From Streptomyces flaveolus (lineage in GTDB: Bacteria > Actinomycetota > Actinomycetes > Streptomycetales > Streptomycetaceae): a DNA stretch of 64,000 bases. Of this stretch, positions 17,844 through 27,134 are shown piece after piece; positions within the stretch are counted from its first letter, which is position 1; every line of letters begins with the position of its first letter. Under the pieces are notes generated by a model. It did not search any database. It was given only the letters and a program-made list of their open reading frames with translations, and had not been told where the DNA came from. Position numbers and translations under genes: made by a program. The DNA is taken from assembly GCF_014648815.1 (NCBI RefSeq), contig NZ_BMRV01000016.1, positions 87,396 through 151,395 of the forward strand. The letters are read 5' to 3'.

Positions 17844-20267
17844 ATGCGCATCCGCCGGAGACGACTCGTCGTCACGGCCGTCGCCCTGCTCACCGCGGCG
17901 ACCACCCTGCCCACGGCAGCCGCGGACGGACACTCGGGCGACCGGGCCGAACGGCCGTCCCACGGCGGACTGTCCGCCGTCGTCCGGTACACCGAGTACG
18001 GCATTCCGCACATCGTCGCGAAGGACTACGCGAACCTCGGCTTCGGCACCGGCTGGGCGCAGGCCGCCGACCAGGTCTGCACCCTGGCCGACGGCTTCGT
18101 GACCGTGCGCGGCGAACGCTCCCGCTTCTTCGGCCCGGACGCCGCGCCCGACCTCTCCCTCTCCTCCGCGGCCACGAACCTCTCCAGCGACCTGTACTTC
18201 TCCGGGGTGCGCCGGGCCGGCACCGTGGAGAGGCTGCTCGCCCAGCCGGCGCCCCAGGGCCCGAGCCGGGACGCCGAGGAGCTGATGCGGGGCTTCGCCG
18301 CGGGCTACAACACCTGGCTGGAACAGAACCGGATCACCGACCCGGCGTGCCGGGGCGCCGCCTGGGTGCGGCCGGTGACCGCCCTGGACGTGGCCGCGCG
18401 CGGCTTCGCCCTCTCCGTGCTCGGCGGACAGGGCCGTGCGGTGGACGGCATCACGGCCGCGAAGCCGCCGGGCACGACGGCCGGGAGCGGCACCGCACAG
18501 GGCCCCGACGCCGAGGCGACCGCCCGCGCCGCCCGGGAACTCTTCGCCGCCGGCGACGCCGACATGGGATCCAACGCGGTCGCCTTCGGCGGCGGCACCA
18601 CGGCGAACGGCCGCGGGCTGCTGCTCGGCAATCCGCACTACCCCTGGCAGGGCGGGCGCCGCTTCTGGCAGTCCCAGCAGACGATCCCCGGGCGGCTGAA
18701 CGTCTCGGGCGCCTCGCTGCTCGGCTCGGCGACCATGTCCATCGGCCACAACGCGCACGTCGCCTGGAGCCACACCGTCGCCACGGGCGTCACGCTCAAC
18801 CTGCACCAGCTGACGCTGGATCCGGCCGACCCGACGGTCTACCTGGTCGACGGCAGGCGTGAGCGGATGACGAGGCGGTCCGTCACCGTCGCCGTGAAGA
18901 ACGGCGCCCCGGTGACGAGAACGCAGTGGTGGACCCGGTACGGCCCGGTGGTGACCTCGCTAGGCGCCTCGCTGCCCCTGCCGTGGACGGCGTCGGCCGC
19001 GTACGCGGTGAACGATCCGAACGCCGCCAACCTGCGCGGCTCCGACACCGCCCTCGGCTTCAGCCGGGCCCGCGGCACGGACGACGTCCTCGCCTCCCTG
19101 CGCCGCACGCAGGGGCTGCCGTGGGTGAACACGATCGCCGCCGACTCGCGCGGCCACACCCTGTTCACCCAGTCCCAGGTGCTCCCCCGCATCACCGACG
19201 ACCTCGCCGGACGCTGCTCCACGCCGCTCGGCAAGGTGACGTACCCGTCCTCGGGGCTGGCGGTGCTGGACGGCTCGCGCGCGGACTGCGCGCTCGGCCG
19301 TGACCGGGACGCGGTCCAGCCGGGGATCTTCGGTCCGTCGCGCATGCCCACGCTGAAGAACGCGCCGTACGCGGAGAACTCCAACGACAGCGCCTGGCTG
19401 GCCAACGCCGACCGGCCGCTGACCGGATACGAGCGGATCTTCGGCACGGTCGGCACCCAGCGGTCGATGCGCACGCGGGGCGCGGTCGAGGACGTGGCGG
19501 CGATGGCGGACCGGGGCGGGCTGACCGTACGCGACCTGCAGCGGCAGCAGTTCGCCGACCGGGCCCCCGCCGGCGACCTGATCGCGGCCGACGCCGCGAA
19601 GGCCTGTGCCGCGCTGCCCGGCTCCACCGCGGCGGGCAGCGACGGCCGGTCCGTGGACGTGCGGGAGGCCTGTGACGTGCTCGCCGGCTGGGACCGCACC
19701 ATGGACACCGGCAGCCGGGGCGCGTTGCTCTTCGACCGGTTCTGGCGGGCGCTCATCAGGGCCGTGCCGGCGGGTGAGCTGTGGAAGGTGCCGTTCTCCC
19801 CGGCGGACCCGGTCCTCACCCCGAACACGCTGAACACCGGCGCGAGGGGTGTCGCCACCGCCCTCGCGGACGCGGTCGGCGAGCTGCGCGCCGCGGGCAT
19901 CGAGCTCGACGCGCCGCTCGGGGAGCACCAGTTCGTCGTCCGCGACGGCGCACGCGTTCCCGTAGGCGGCGGCACCGAGTCCCTGGGCGTCTGGAACAAG
20001 GTCGAGCCCGTCTGGGACCCGGCGCACGGCGGATACACCGAGGTGACCACCGGCTCCAGCTACATCCAGGCCGTCGGCTGGGACGGCGGCCGGTGCCCGG
20101 TGGCCCGTACGCTGCTGACCTACTCCCAGTCCTCCGACCCCACCTCGCCGCACCACGCGGACCAGACCCGGCTGTTCTCCGAGGAGAAGTGGGTGACGTC
20201 CCGCTTCTGCGAGCGGGACATCCTGGCGTCGCCCGCGCTGCGGATCGTCCGGGTGCGCGAACGCTGA
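17844..20267 (+). CDS. Secreted penicillin acylase-family Ntn hydrolase
   Basis: An 807-residue secreted amide hydrolase resembling Streptomyces acyl-homoserine-lactone/cyclic-lipopeptide acylases. The signal peptide is about 1-30 (RIRRRRLVVTAVALLTAATTL). The precursor is expected to self-cleave before S243 in DMG|SNAVAFGG, which becomes the N-terminal nucleophile of the beta chain. GNPHYPW, SIGHNAHVAWSHT and ENSNDSAWLAN are family motifs. The substrate could be acyl-homoserine lactones, penicillin V or lipopeptides. A GGGAGG sits 5-10 bases before the ATG. The gene is monocistronic, with a strong terminator downstream. Confidence 0.87.
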   Translation: MRIRRRRLVVTAVALLTAATTLPTAAADGHSGDRAERPSHGGLSAVVRYTEYGIPHIVAKDYANLGFGTGWAQAADQVCTLADGFVTVRGERSRFFGPDAAPDLSLSSAATNLSSDLYFSGVRRAGTVERLLAQPAPQGPSRDAEELMRGFAAGYNTWLEQNRITDPACRGAAWVRPVTALDVAARGFALSVLGGQGRAVDGITAAKPPGTTAGSGTAQGPDAEATARAARELFAAGDADMGSNAVAFGGGTTANGRGLLLGNPHYPWQGGRRFWQSQQTIPGRLNVSGASLLGSATMSIGHNAHVAWSHTVATGVTLNLHQLTLDPADPTVYLVDGRRERMTRRSVTVAVKNGAPVTRTQWWTRYGPVVTSLGASLPLPWTASAAYAVNDPNAANLRGSDTALGFSRARGTDDVLASLRRTQGLPWVNTIAADSRGHTLFTQSQVLPRITDDLAGRCSTPLGKVTYPSSGLAVLDGSRADCALGRDRDAVQPGIFGPSRMPTLKNAPYAENSNDSAWLANADRPLTGYERIFGTVGTQRSMRTRGAVEDVAAMADRGGLTVRDLQRQQFADRAPAGDLIAADAAKACAALPGSTAAGSDGRSVDVREACDVLAGWDRTMDTGSRGALLFDRFWRALIRAVPAGELWKVPFSPADPVLTPNTLNTGARGVATALADAVGELRAAGIELDAPLGEHQFVVRDGARVPVGGGTESLGVWNKVEPVWDPAHGGYTEVTTGSSYIQAVGWDGGRCPVARTLLTYSQSSDPTSPHHADQTRLFSEEKWVTSRFCERDILASPALRIVRVRER

Positions 20268-20280
20268 GCGGCACCGCCTT

Positions 20281-20313
20281 GCGGCCCGTCCGGTGACCCA
20301 CCGGACGGGCCGC
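20281..20313. terminator. Perfect GC hairpin after the acylase gene
   Basis: A 15-bp perfect stem (gcggcccgtccggtg at 20281-20295 with its complement at 20299-20313) has a 3-base loop and begins 14 bases after the stop. It lacks a T-tract, as is common for actinomycete terminators. Confidence 0.75.
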
Positions 20314-20359
20314 GGCCCGTGGGTCCGCACGCCCCATTGACACGACCCCCCGCTGACAG

Positions 20360-20400
20360 GAAAGTTTCACTCCGCACGGTGATCCGGGAAAGATACTTTC
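20360..20400. promoter_or_regulatory. Paired GAAA-TTTC palindromes before the beta-lactamase gene
   Basis: GAAAGTTTC (20360-20368) and GAAAGATACTTTC (20388-20400) are both palindromic around their centres and start 28 bases apart. The second ends 26 bases before the ATG. They look like operator half-sites for a dimeric repressor, which is not encoded next door. Confidence 0.4.
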
Positions 20401-20425
20401 AGCTTCGGTGGCGGGAGGCTCTTCG

Positions 20426-22201
20426 ATGACCGGTCAGGGCACGAGCGGGTTCACACGGCGGCAACTGGGTGCCGGCGCCCTGGCGCTGGGCGGGGCGCTG
20501 GCGATCGCCCCGTTCGCGGCCGGACCCGCCGAGGCCGTCTCGGACACGTCCCCCCGCCCCACCCTCAGGCGCGGCTCGGCGGAGCGCGCCGGGCTGCTCC
20601 GCGGCCATCTGCGGCAACTGGTCACCGACGCCGAGACGTTCCTCGGCCCCTCCCCCAAGCATCCGTGGTACGCGGGCGCCGTGCTGCTCGCCGGGCGCGG
20701 CGGCACGGTGGCGCTGCACGAGCCGATCGGCATGGCGGTGCGCTACCGGGCGTACGACGAGAAGACCGACACCGGCGTCGAGTTCCCGGCCGGGCAGCAG
20801 ATTCCGATGGCCGAGGACACGGTGTTCGACCTGGCGTCGATCTCCAAGCTGTTCACCTCGCTCCTCGCCGTGCAGCAGATGGAGCGCGGCGCGCTGGAGC
20901 TCGAGGCGCCGGTCGCCGCGTACCTGCCGGACTTCGGACGGGCGGGCAAGCAGGAGGTGACCATCCGCCAGCTCCTCACGCACACCTCCGGATTCCGGGC
21001 CTGGATCCCGCTGTACAGCGCGCCGACGTACGAGGAGAAGGTCCGGCTCGTCTTCGACGAGGCACCGGTCAGCCCGCCCGGCACCGCGTACCTCTACTCG
21101 GACCTCAACATGATCTCGCTCCAGCTGGTGCTGGAGAAGATCACGGGCCGCACCCTGGACGTCCTGCTGCGCGAGAAGATCACCGCCCCGCTGGGCCTGC
21201 GCCGCACCCGCTACAACCCGCCCGCCTCCTGGCGGCCGAAGATCGCGGCCACGGAGGACGCCCGCCGGCCCTGGTCCGGCCTCGACCGGGGGCTGGTGTG
21301 GGGCGAGGTGCACGACGAGAACGCCTTCAGCCTCGGCGGGGTCGCCGGCCACGCGGGGGTGTTCTCCTGCGCGTGGGACCTGGCGGTGCTCGGCCGTACG
21401 CTGCTCAACGGCGGGTCCTACGGACGGGCGCGCATCCTGCGGCCGGAGTCGGTGCAGCTGATGTTCACCGACTTCAACACCGCCTTCCCCGGCGACGAGC
21501 ACGGCCTCGGCTTCGAGCTCTACCAGCACTGGTACATGGGCGCCATGGCCACACCGCGCACCGCCGGGCACACCGGCTTCACGGGCACCTCGCTGGTGCT
21601 CGACCCGACCACCGACTCGTTCCTGGTGGTGCTGGGCAACTCCGTACACCCGGTGCGCAGTTGGCGTTCGGGGTCGGCTCCCCGGGTCGCGGCCGGCACG
21701 AACCTGGCGCGCGCCGTGCCCGTCCGTCCGGCGCACGGGCGTACCGCCTGGTTCTCGGGGACGGCGAGTTCCGCGTCGGCGACCCTCGCCCTGCCCGCGC
21801 TGGACACGTCCGCCGGGGACGCGCGGCTGCGCTGCGCGCTGTGGTGGGACACCGAGCCCGGAGCGGACGCGCTCGCCCTGGAGGCCACCACGGACGGCGG
21901 CACCACATGGCAACCCGTCCCCTTCACGACCACGCGCCCCGGCGACGGGCCGCAGACGCATCCGGCGGGCTCGGTCAGCGGCTGGTCGGGCCGCGTGTGG
22001 CACCGTCTGACGGCGGATCTCCCGGCCGCCCGGGGGCTCGTCCTGCGCTGGCGGTACGCGACCGACCGGCTGTACGTGGGCCGCGGGGCGTACGTCGACG
22101 GGCTGCGCGCGGAGGCGGCCGACGGCGTCCTGTTCGACGACGCGCGCCCGGCGGACGCGGCGCGGATCGAAGCGGTGGGGTGGACGCCGTCGGCCGACTA
22201 G
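20426..22201 (+). CDS. Tat-exported serine hydrolase, class C beta-lactamase fold
   Basis: A 591-residue exported protein. A twin-arginine signal (TRRQLGAGALALGGALAIAP) is at about 10-30. The beta-lactamase/DD-peptidase domain spans about 55-430, with S138-I-S-K141 (SxxK), Y224-S-D-L-N and A-G-H-T-G motifs. A C-terminal beta-rich region (about 450-590, including ALWWDTEPGADALALEATTDGG) resembles a jelly-roll domain as in MAM or immune-inhibitor-A proteins and may bind wall or polymer. Such proteins may be DD-carboxypeptidases, esterases or beta-lactamases. The start is the ATG at 20426 with GGGAGG 8-13 bases upstream; a GTG six codons earlier is less likely. Confidence 0.85.
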   Translation: MTGQGTSGFTRRQLGAGALALGGALAIAPFAAGPAEAVSDTSPRPTLRRGSAERAGLLRGHLRQLVTDAETFLGPSPKHPWYAGAVLLAGRGGTVALHEPIGMAVRYRAYDEKTDTGVEFPAGQQIPMAEDTVFDLASISKLFTSLLAVQQMERGALELEAPVAAYLPDFGRAGKQEVTIRQLLTHTSGFRAWIPLYSAPTYEEKVRLVFDEAPVSPPGTAYLYSDLNMISLQLVLEKITGRTLDVLLREKITAPLGLRRTRYNPPASWRPKIAATEDARRPWSGLDRGLVWGEVHDENAFSLGGVAGHAGVFSCAWDLAVLGRTLLNGGSYGRARILRPESVQLMFTDFNTAFPGDEHGLGFELYQHWYMGAMATPRTAGHTGFTGTSLVLDPTTDSFLVVLGNSVHPVRSWRSGSAPRVAAGTNLARAVPVRPAHGRTAWFSGTASSASATLALPALDTSAGDARLRCALWWDTEPGADALALEATTDGGTTWQPVPFTTTRPGDGPQTHPAGSVSGWSGRVWHRLTADLPAARGLVLRWRYATDRLYVGRGAYVDGLRAEAADGVLFDDARPADAARIEAVGWTPSAD

Positions 22202-22222
22202 GGCAGGCCAGGGGCGGGTCCG

Positions 22223-22414
22223 CTATCCGTTGAACACGGCCTTCTGCACCTCGTTCGGCCCGTCGAAGCTGTTCTCCTTCAGGCCGTCGAGGCGGCTCAC
22301 GACCTTGTCGTCCGCCTTGTTCTTGCGGGCGCAGTCGACGAGCGCCTTCTTGTCCGCCGGGTAGTCGATGCCGCTGAGGGCCTTCTGCAGGTCGATGGGG
22401 CTGAGGTCGGCCAT
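22223..22414 (-). CDS. DUF2795 small protein
   Basis: A 63-residue soluble protein. The sequence MADLSPIDLQKALSGIDYPA, followed by LVDCARKNKADDKVVSRLDGL, fits the DUF2795 family of short helical proteins common in actinobacteria. These bear a repeat in which a polar helix precedes a PAD or PAT turn. Function is not known. AAGGAG lies 6 bases before the ATG. The gene converges with the beta-lactamase-fold gene. Confidence 0.75.
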   Translation of the reverse strand: MADLSPIDLQKALSGIDYPADKKALVDCARKNKADDKVVSRLDGLKENSFDGPNEVQKAVFNG

Positions 22415-22496
22415 GGCAGGCTCCTTGTCGTGCGGGTCGCGTGTACGGAATTTCCGTTATGTCGCGGTACCCAGCCCGACCCGGCGCATGCGCGGG

Positions 22497-24065
22497 TCAC
22501 TCCCCGGTCCGCTCCAGCACGGCCATCGCCGCGTTGTGTCCCGGCACTCCGCTGACCCCTCCTCCGCGCACCGCCCCCGCCCCGCACAGCAGGACGTTGG
22601 CCCGATCCGTCTCCACGCCCCAGCGGCCGGTGCCCTCGGCCGCGTGGGGCCAGGACAGGTCGCGGTGGAAGATGTGGCCGCCGGGCAGCCGGAGGTCGCG
22701 GTCCAGGTCCAGCGGCGACCTGGCCTCGATGCAGGGCCGCCCGTCGGCGTCGGTCGCCAGGCAGTCCGCGAGGGGCTCGGCCAGATGGGCGTCGAGCTGG
22801 GCGAGGGTCGACTTCAGCAGTTCCTCGCGGACGGCGTCGTTGTCCCGGGCGAAGAGGCGGGCGGGGGTGTGGAGCCCGAACAGGGTGAGGGTGTGCAGGC
22901 CCTGTTCGGCGAGGTCGGGGGCGAGGATCGTGGGGTCGGTCAGCGAGTGGCAGTAGATCTCGGAGGGCGGGGCGGCGGGCAGGTCACCGGCCGCGGCCCG
23001 GGCGTACGCGGTGGCCAGCTGCTCGTAGCCCTCCGCGATGTGGAAGGTCCCCGCGAAGGCCTCACGCGGGTCGACCGCGGGGTCGCGCAGCGCCGGCAGG
23101 CGCTTCAGCAGCATGTTCACCTTGAGCTGGGCGCCCTCGGCGGGCGGGGGCGGCGCCTGGCCGGTCAGCGCCGCCAGCTCCCGCGGGGAGGCGTTGACCA
23201 GGACGTGGCGCGCGGCGGCGACGCCCTCGCCGTCGGACGACCGGTAGGTGACCTCGGCCGCTTTCCCGTCGGTGTCGACGCGCACCGCCTCGTGTCCGGT
23301 GGCGAGCACGGCACCGGCGGCGCGGGCCGCGCCGGCCAGCGCGTCGGTGAGGGCGCCCATGCCGCCGACCGGCACGTCCCAGGCGCCGGTGCCGCCGCCG
23401 ATCACGTGGTAGAGGAAGCAGCGGTTCTGGCTCAGGGCGGGGTCGTGGGCGTCGGCGAACGTGCCGATCAGCGCGTCGGTGAGGGCCACGCCCCGCACCA
23501 GGTCGTCCGCGAAGTGCTCCTCGATCGCGACACCGATCGGCTCCTCGAACAGGGCCCGCCAGGCGTCCTCGTCGTCGATCCGGCGGCGCAGCTCGTCGCG
23601 GGTGGGCAGCGGCTCGGTGAGGGTCGGGAAGACCCGCTGGGCGAGGTGGCCGGTCATGCCGTAGAACCTCTGCCAGGCCGCGTACTCGCGGTCCGAGCCG
23701 GTGAGCGCGGCGAACGACTCCCGGGTGCGCCGCTCGCCCCCGCCGACGAGCAGCCCGGTGGGCCGGCCGTCCCGGTGGGCCGGCGTGTACGAGGAGACGG
23801 TCCGGCCGCGCACCCGGAAGTCGAGGTCCAGGTCCCGCACGATCTTCCGGGGCAGCAGGCTGACCAGGTACGAGTACCGGGACAGCCGCGCGTCGACCCC
23901 GGCGAACGGCCGGGTGGACACGGCCGCGCCCCCGGTGTGGCCGAGCCGCTCCAGCACCAGCACGGAGCGCCCGGCGCGGGCCAGATAGGCGGCGGCGACC
24001 AGCCCGTTGTGGCCGCCGCCGACGATGACGGCGTCGTAGGTACGAGAGGCGCGGGGTGGGGTCAT
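22497..24065 (-). CDS. FAD-dependent oxidoreductase, phytoene desaturase/PYROXD2-like
   Basis: A 522-residue flavoprotein. The N-terminal dinucleotide fold reads AVIVGGGHNGLVAAAYLARAG, and the first strand ends in the acid of VLVLERLGHTGG. The C-terminal GRWGVETDRANVLLCGAGAVRGGGVSGVPGHNAA completes the FAD site. The family covers carotenoid desaturases, amine oxidases and PYROXD2. No carotenoid genes (crtE, crtB) lie nearby, so a role in carotenoid synthesis is not supported. It is cytoplasmic, without a transmembrane segment. ATG start at 24065; ribosome binding is weak (AAGAG). Confidence 0.82.
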   Translation of the reverse strand: MTPPRASRTYDAVIVGGGHNGLVAAAYLARAGRSVLVLERLGHTGGAAVSTRPFAGVDARLSRYSYLVSLLPRKIVRDLDLDFRVRGRTVSSYTPAHRDGRPTGLLVGGGERRTRESFAALTGSDREYAAWQRFYGMTGHLAQRVFPTLTEPLPTRDELRRRIDDEDAWRALFEEPIGVAIEEHFADDLVRGVALTDALIGTFADAHDPALSQNRCFLYHVIGGGTGAWDVPVGGMGALTDALAGAARAAGAVLATGHEAVRVDTDGKAAEVTYRSSDGEGVAAARHVLVNASPRELAALTGQAPPPPAEGAQLKVNMLLKRLPALRDPAVDPREAFAGTFHIAEGYEQLATAYARAAAGDLPAAPPSEIYCHSLTDPTILAPDLAEQGLHTLTLFGLHTPARLFARDNDAVREELLKSTLAQLDAHLAEPLADCLATDADGRPCIEARSPLDLDRDLRLPGGHIFHRDLSWPHAAEGTGRWGVETDRANVLLCGAGAVRGGGVSGVPGHNAAMAVLERTGE

Positions 24066-24529
24066 GGCTCTTGGTAGCACGAGGTGATCCCGGGCGGCCA
24101 GGGGTGGATCACGGGCCGGCCGGTGACCGGCCCGTTTCCCCCCGGCACTGCACCGGGCGGCCGGTCCGTCCATGGCCGCCCGGCAGAGCGGTGCGCACCT
24201 GGCAGCCCCGGGAGGCCTCCGGGCGCCGGCGCCCGGAGGCCGTGCGTCTCGGCCACGAGGGTGCGGCGGGCGTGGCCCGGCGCGTCGCCCCGCGGTGAGG
24301 GCCGACGGTGCGCCGGGCCGGTCGGCGCCCCGCCACCCGGGACGGCACACGGCGAAAGGGGGGGGCGCCGTCGCGTCCCGCACCGGCACCGCCGCCCCGC
24401 GTTCGGCCCGATGTGGCGGGTCCGGGCCGTTGTGCCGCGCTGCCGACCGGGACCTGAGCTCCACCGGACGGCCCAGGGGCGGCGTCCGGACGCCGGCGCC
24501 GCGCGAAGGGCCGTCGAGCGACGGCCGGT
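24066..24529. other. Gene-free region rich in GC hairpins
   Basis: No ORF here has coding character. A stem at 24112-24134 (cgggccgg pairing with ccggcccg) is followed by TTT. A perfect 28-base palindrome at 24214-24241 (half-site ggcctccgggcgcc) lies downstream of the kinase gene and could end its transcript. Further imperfect repeats of ggccgcccgg-type sequence occur between 24140 and 24190. Confidence 0.5.
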
Positions 24530-26782
24530 TCAGCGCGCACCGGCCCGTCGGAGCACCGCCACCCTGCGGTACAGCTCCACCGCCTCCGGCCCCCGGCCGA
24601 GCTGTTCCAGGCAGTGGGCCTCGTCGTCGCGGCTCGCGAGGGTGTCGGGGTGGTCGGGACCGAGGACCCGCTCGCGGGCGGCGGCCACCTCGCTGTACTC
24701 GGCCAGCGCGGCGGACCAGCGGCCCAGCCAGCCCAGGCCCACGGCGACCTCGCGACGGCTGACCAGGGTGTCGGGGTGGTCGGGGCCGAGCACCCGCTCG
24801 CGGATCGCGCAGACCTCGCGCGCCGCGGTGAGCGCCTCGTGCCAGCGGCCGAGCCGTCCGAGGTTGACGCCGAGGCCGTGCCGGGCGCGCAGGGTCTCGG
24901 GGTGCTCGGGGCCCTGGACGCGGGTGCGGTCGTCGATCAGCGCGGCGTACAGCGTCAGCGCCTCGGCGCTGCGTCCGAGGCGGCCCAGGCAGATGCCCGA
25001 CTCGTAGCGGGCGGCGAGAGTGTCGGGGTGGTCCGGGCCGAGGGCCCGGGCGCGTGCGTCGGCGACCTCGCGGTAGGTCTCGAGGGCTTCCTGCCAGCGG
25101 CCGAGCCGGCCGAGCGCGTAGGCCACCTCGTAGCGGGTGACCAGGGTGTCGGGGTGCTCGGGGCCGAGGACCCGCGCGCGGGCCTCGGCGACCTCGCGCG
25201 CCATGCGGTGGGCGGCCTCGGGTCGGCCGAGCCGGCCGAGGTTGAAGGCGAGGTTGTGACGGCAGCGCAGGGTGTCGGGATGGTCGGCGCCCATGGTGCG
25301 CTCCCGGGCCGCGAGGACGGCCGTGTAGACCTGGTGGGCGTCTGCGTACCGGCCCAGCCTGCCCAGGACGTACGCCATCTCCTGACGGGCGGCGAGCGTG
25401 TCGGCGTGGTCGGCGCCCAGGATCCGGATCCGGGCCTCGGCCACGCGTTTGTACGCGCGCAGCGCGTCGGCGGCGCGGCCGGTGCGGCTGAGGGTGAAGG
25501 CGATCTCGTAGCGGCTGGCGAGGGTGTCGGGGTGGTCGGCGCCGAGGAGGCGCTCGCGCTCGCCGGCCACGGCCCGGAGCAGTTCCGACGCCTCCGTCCA
25601 GCGGCCGAGCCGGCCGAGGCTCAGTGCCGCGTTGTGCCGTCCGGCCAGCGCGGTCAGGACCTCCGGCTCCCGGTCAGGCCGCTCGCCGGGAGCGGATGGC
25701 GCCGCATCGCCGGGAGCGGGCGCCGCAGCGTCGTCGCCCGTGGGATGCGGGCCCCAGTCCCCGGACAGCCCGGCCGCGGGGTCCGCGGGTGGGGTGCGCA
25801 GCCCGGTGCCGGTCGCCTTCGGTCCGGTGGTCATGCCGAGGGACCACGACGGCAGGGCCGCCCTGCCTCCAACCGGTTCGGGCGTCCGCGGGGCCGCGCG
25901 GGGCGACGCCACGGCCGGCGCGTACACCGGCGCCGTGCGCTCCGAGGTGAGCCGGCGGCCCACTTCGCGGGCGTCCTGCGGCCGCTGCCCGGGCTGCTTG
26001 GCCAGCAGGTCCAGGATGATCCGCTCCAGGTACCCCGGCAGGTCGGGCCGGTGCCGGCGCGGCGGTTCGGGCACGGTGTCGCGATGGCCGACGAGGACCG
26101 CCCACGCGTCGTCGAGGTCGAAGGGCGGGACGCCGGTGGCGATCTCGTAGAGCACACAGCCCAGCGAGTACAGGTCGCTGCGCCGGTCGACCTCGTCGCC
26201 GCCGATCTGCTCGGGCGACATGTAGTGCGGGGTGCCCATGGCGATGCCGGTGCCGGTCAGCCGGGCGGTGAACCCGACGTCGTGGCCGAGCCGGGCGATG
26301 CCGAAGTCGCAGATCTTCACGGTGCCGTCGGCCAGGCGCACGATGTTCGCGGGTTTCAGGTCGCGGTGCACGATGCCCTGCTCGTGCGTGTAGGCGAGCG
26401 CGGCGGCGACCTGCTCGGCGATGTCCAGGACGTCGGGGACCGGCAGCGGGTGGTGCTTGTTGTCCTCCAGCAGCCGGCTGAGGTCACGGCCCTCCAGCAG
26501 CTCCATGACCAGGAAGAGCACGCCGTCGTACTCGCCGAAGTCGTGCACGACGGTCACTCCGCGGTGCTGGAGCGCGGCGGCCACCCGGGCCTCGCGCCGG
26601 AACCGCTCCCGCAGCACGCGGGTGAAGGACTGGTCGTGCTGCGTGCCCAGTGGCTTGAGGCACTTCACCGCGACGCGCCGCCCCAGCGACTCGTCCCGTG
26701 CCCGCCACACCTCGCCCATGCCGCCGCGCCCGATCCGTTCGAGCAACCGGTACCGGCCTTGGATCAGCGTGCTGTCCCCCAT
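24530..26782 (-). CDS. Ser/Thr protein kinase with TPR repeats
   Basis: A 750-residue cytoplasmic kinase. The Hanks-type domain (about 9-280) has IGRGGMG, K40 in AVK, VHRDLKPAN, DFGIA and APE-equivalent SPEQ, so catalysis should be intact. A Pro/Ala linker (about 285-375) follows. The C-terminal half is a tandem array of 42-residue TPR units of the kinesin-light-chain/NPHP3 type, each marked by LG(A/P)(D/E)HPDTL; I count eight marks. No membrane helix or PASTA domain is present. It may signal through protein partners held by the TPR face. The ATG lies where GRYRLLERIG begins in kinases of this group; the upstream 352 bases hold no gene. Confidence 0.9.
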   Translation of the reverse strand: MGDSTLIQGRYRLLERIGRGGMGEVWRARDESLGRRVAVKCLKPLGTQHDQSFTRVLRERFRREARVAAALQHRGVTVVHDFGEYDGVLFLVMELLEGRDLSRLLEDNKHHPLPVPDVLDIAEQVAAALAYTHEQGIVHRDLKPANIVRLADGTVKICDFGIARLGHDVGFTARLTGTGIAMGTPHYMSPEQIGGDEVDRRSDLYSLGCVLYEIATGVPPFDLDDAWAVLVGHRDTVPEPPRRHRPDLPGYLERIILDLLAKQPGQRPQDAREVGRRLTSERTAPVYAPAVASPRAAPRTPEPVGGRAALPSWSLGMTTGPKATGTGLRTPPADPAAGLSGDWGPHPTGDDAAAPAPGDAAPSAPGERPDREPEVLTALAGRHNAALSLGRLGRWTEASELLRAVAGERERLLGADHPDTLASRYEIAFTLSRTGRAADALRAYKRVAEARIRILGADHADTLAARQEMAYVLGRLGRYADAHQVYTAVLAARERTMGADHPDTLRCRHNLAFNLGRLGRPEAAHRMAREVAEARARVLGPEHPDTLVTRYEVAYALGRLGRWQEALETYREVADARARALGPDHPDTLAARYESGICLGRLGRSAEALTLYAALIDDRTRVQGPEHPETLRARHGLGVNLGRLGRWHEALTAAREVCAIRERVLGPDHPDTLVSRREVAVGLGWLGRWSAALAEYSEVAAARERVLGPDHPDTLASRDDEAHCLEQLGRGPEAVELYRRVAVLRRAGAR
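24600..25580 (-). repeat. 126-bp tandem coding repeats (TPR array)
   Basis: Within the kinase gene, the DNA of the TPR section repeats with a period of about 126 bases (42 codons). The most conserved block codes for GADHPDTL or GPDHPDTL and appears eight times. It could recombine to change repeat number. Confidence 0.8.
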
Positions 26783-27134
26783 CGCTGCGCCCGCCCCCGT
26801 GGTTCAGTCCGCCCCGCCCTCCCCTGGCCGGTCCAGTATGGCGGCTTATGGCCCGGGTTTGTACGGTGCCTGGCCCGCGCCCCGGCACGGCGGGCCGGGG
26901 GTGTTTGGAAGGGAGACCGGGGCGCAGACGTGCGGGAATCCGTGCGGTCCGACGCCCGGGGTACGCGGTCGGCGGCCGGCGGTGGCGGGCGCGGGGGCCG
27001 GTCTGCCGTAGCGCCCGTGGCCGTCCGGGCGCAGGAAGGGGTACGCCGGATGCGGCAGGCCGCGCCCCGTCAGCGTGCGTGCGGGGACGCGGGCGGTGCA
27101 CCCCTCGGCCCGGGGCCCCTGCCGCCCGGGCGGC
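26783..27134. other. Gene-free stretch between kinase and copper-protein genes
   Basis: This 352-base interval is very GC-rich. I see no ORF with coding bias or recognisable domain in either strand. It would hold the kinase promoter and the terminator of the upstream gene; no clear -10/-35 pair stands out. Confidence 0.4.

Noticed and set aside
22497..24065. Carotenoid biosynthesis locus
   Set aside because: Only one desaturase-like flavoprotein is present, with PYROXD2-like features and no crtE, crtB or crtY nearby.
12700..24500. Long open frames antisense to real genes, such as the minus-strand frame over the amidase and the plus-strand frame over the acyl-CoA synthetase
   Set aside because: High GC leaves few stops; these frames have unbalanced Arg/Gly/Val/His-rich products and no domains, while the opposite strand codes for recognised proteins.
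24600..25580. CRISPR or satellite repeat in the 24.6-25.6 kb region
   Set aside because: The 126-bp period equals 42 codons and falls in the TPR part of the kinase gene.
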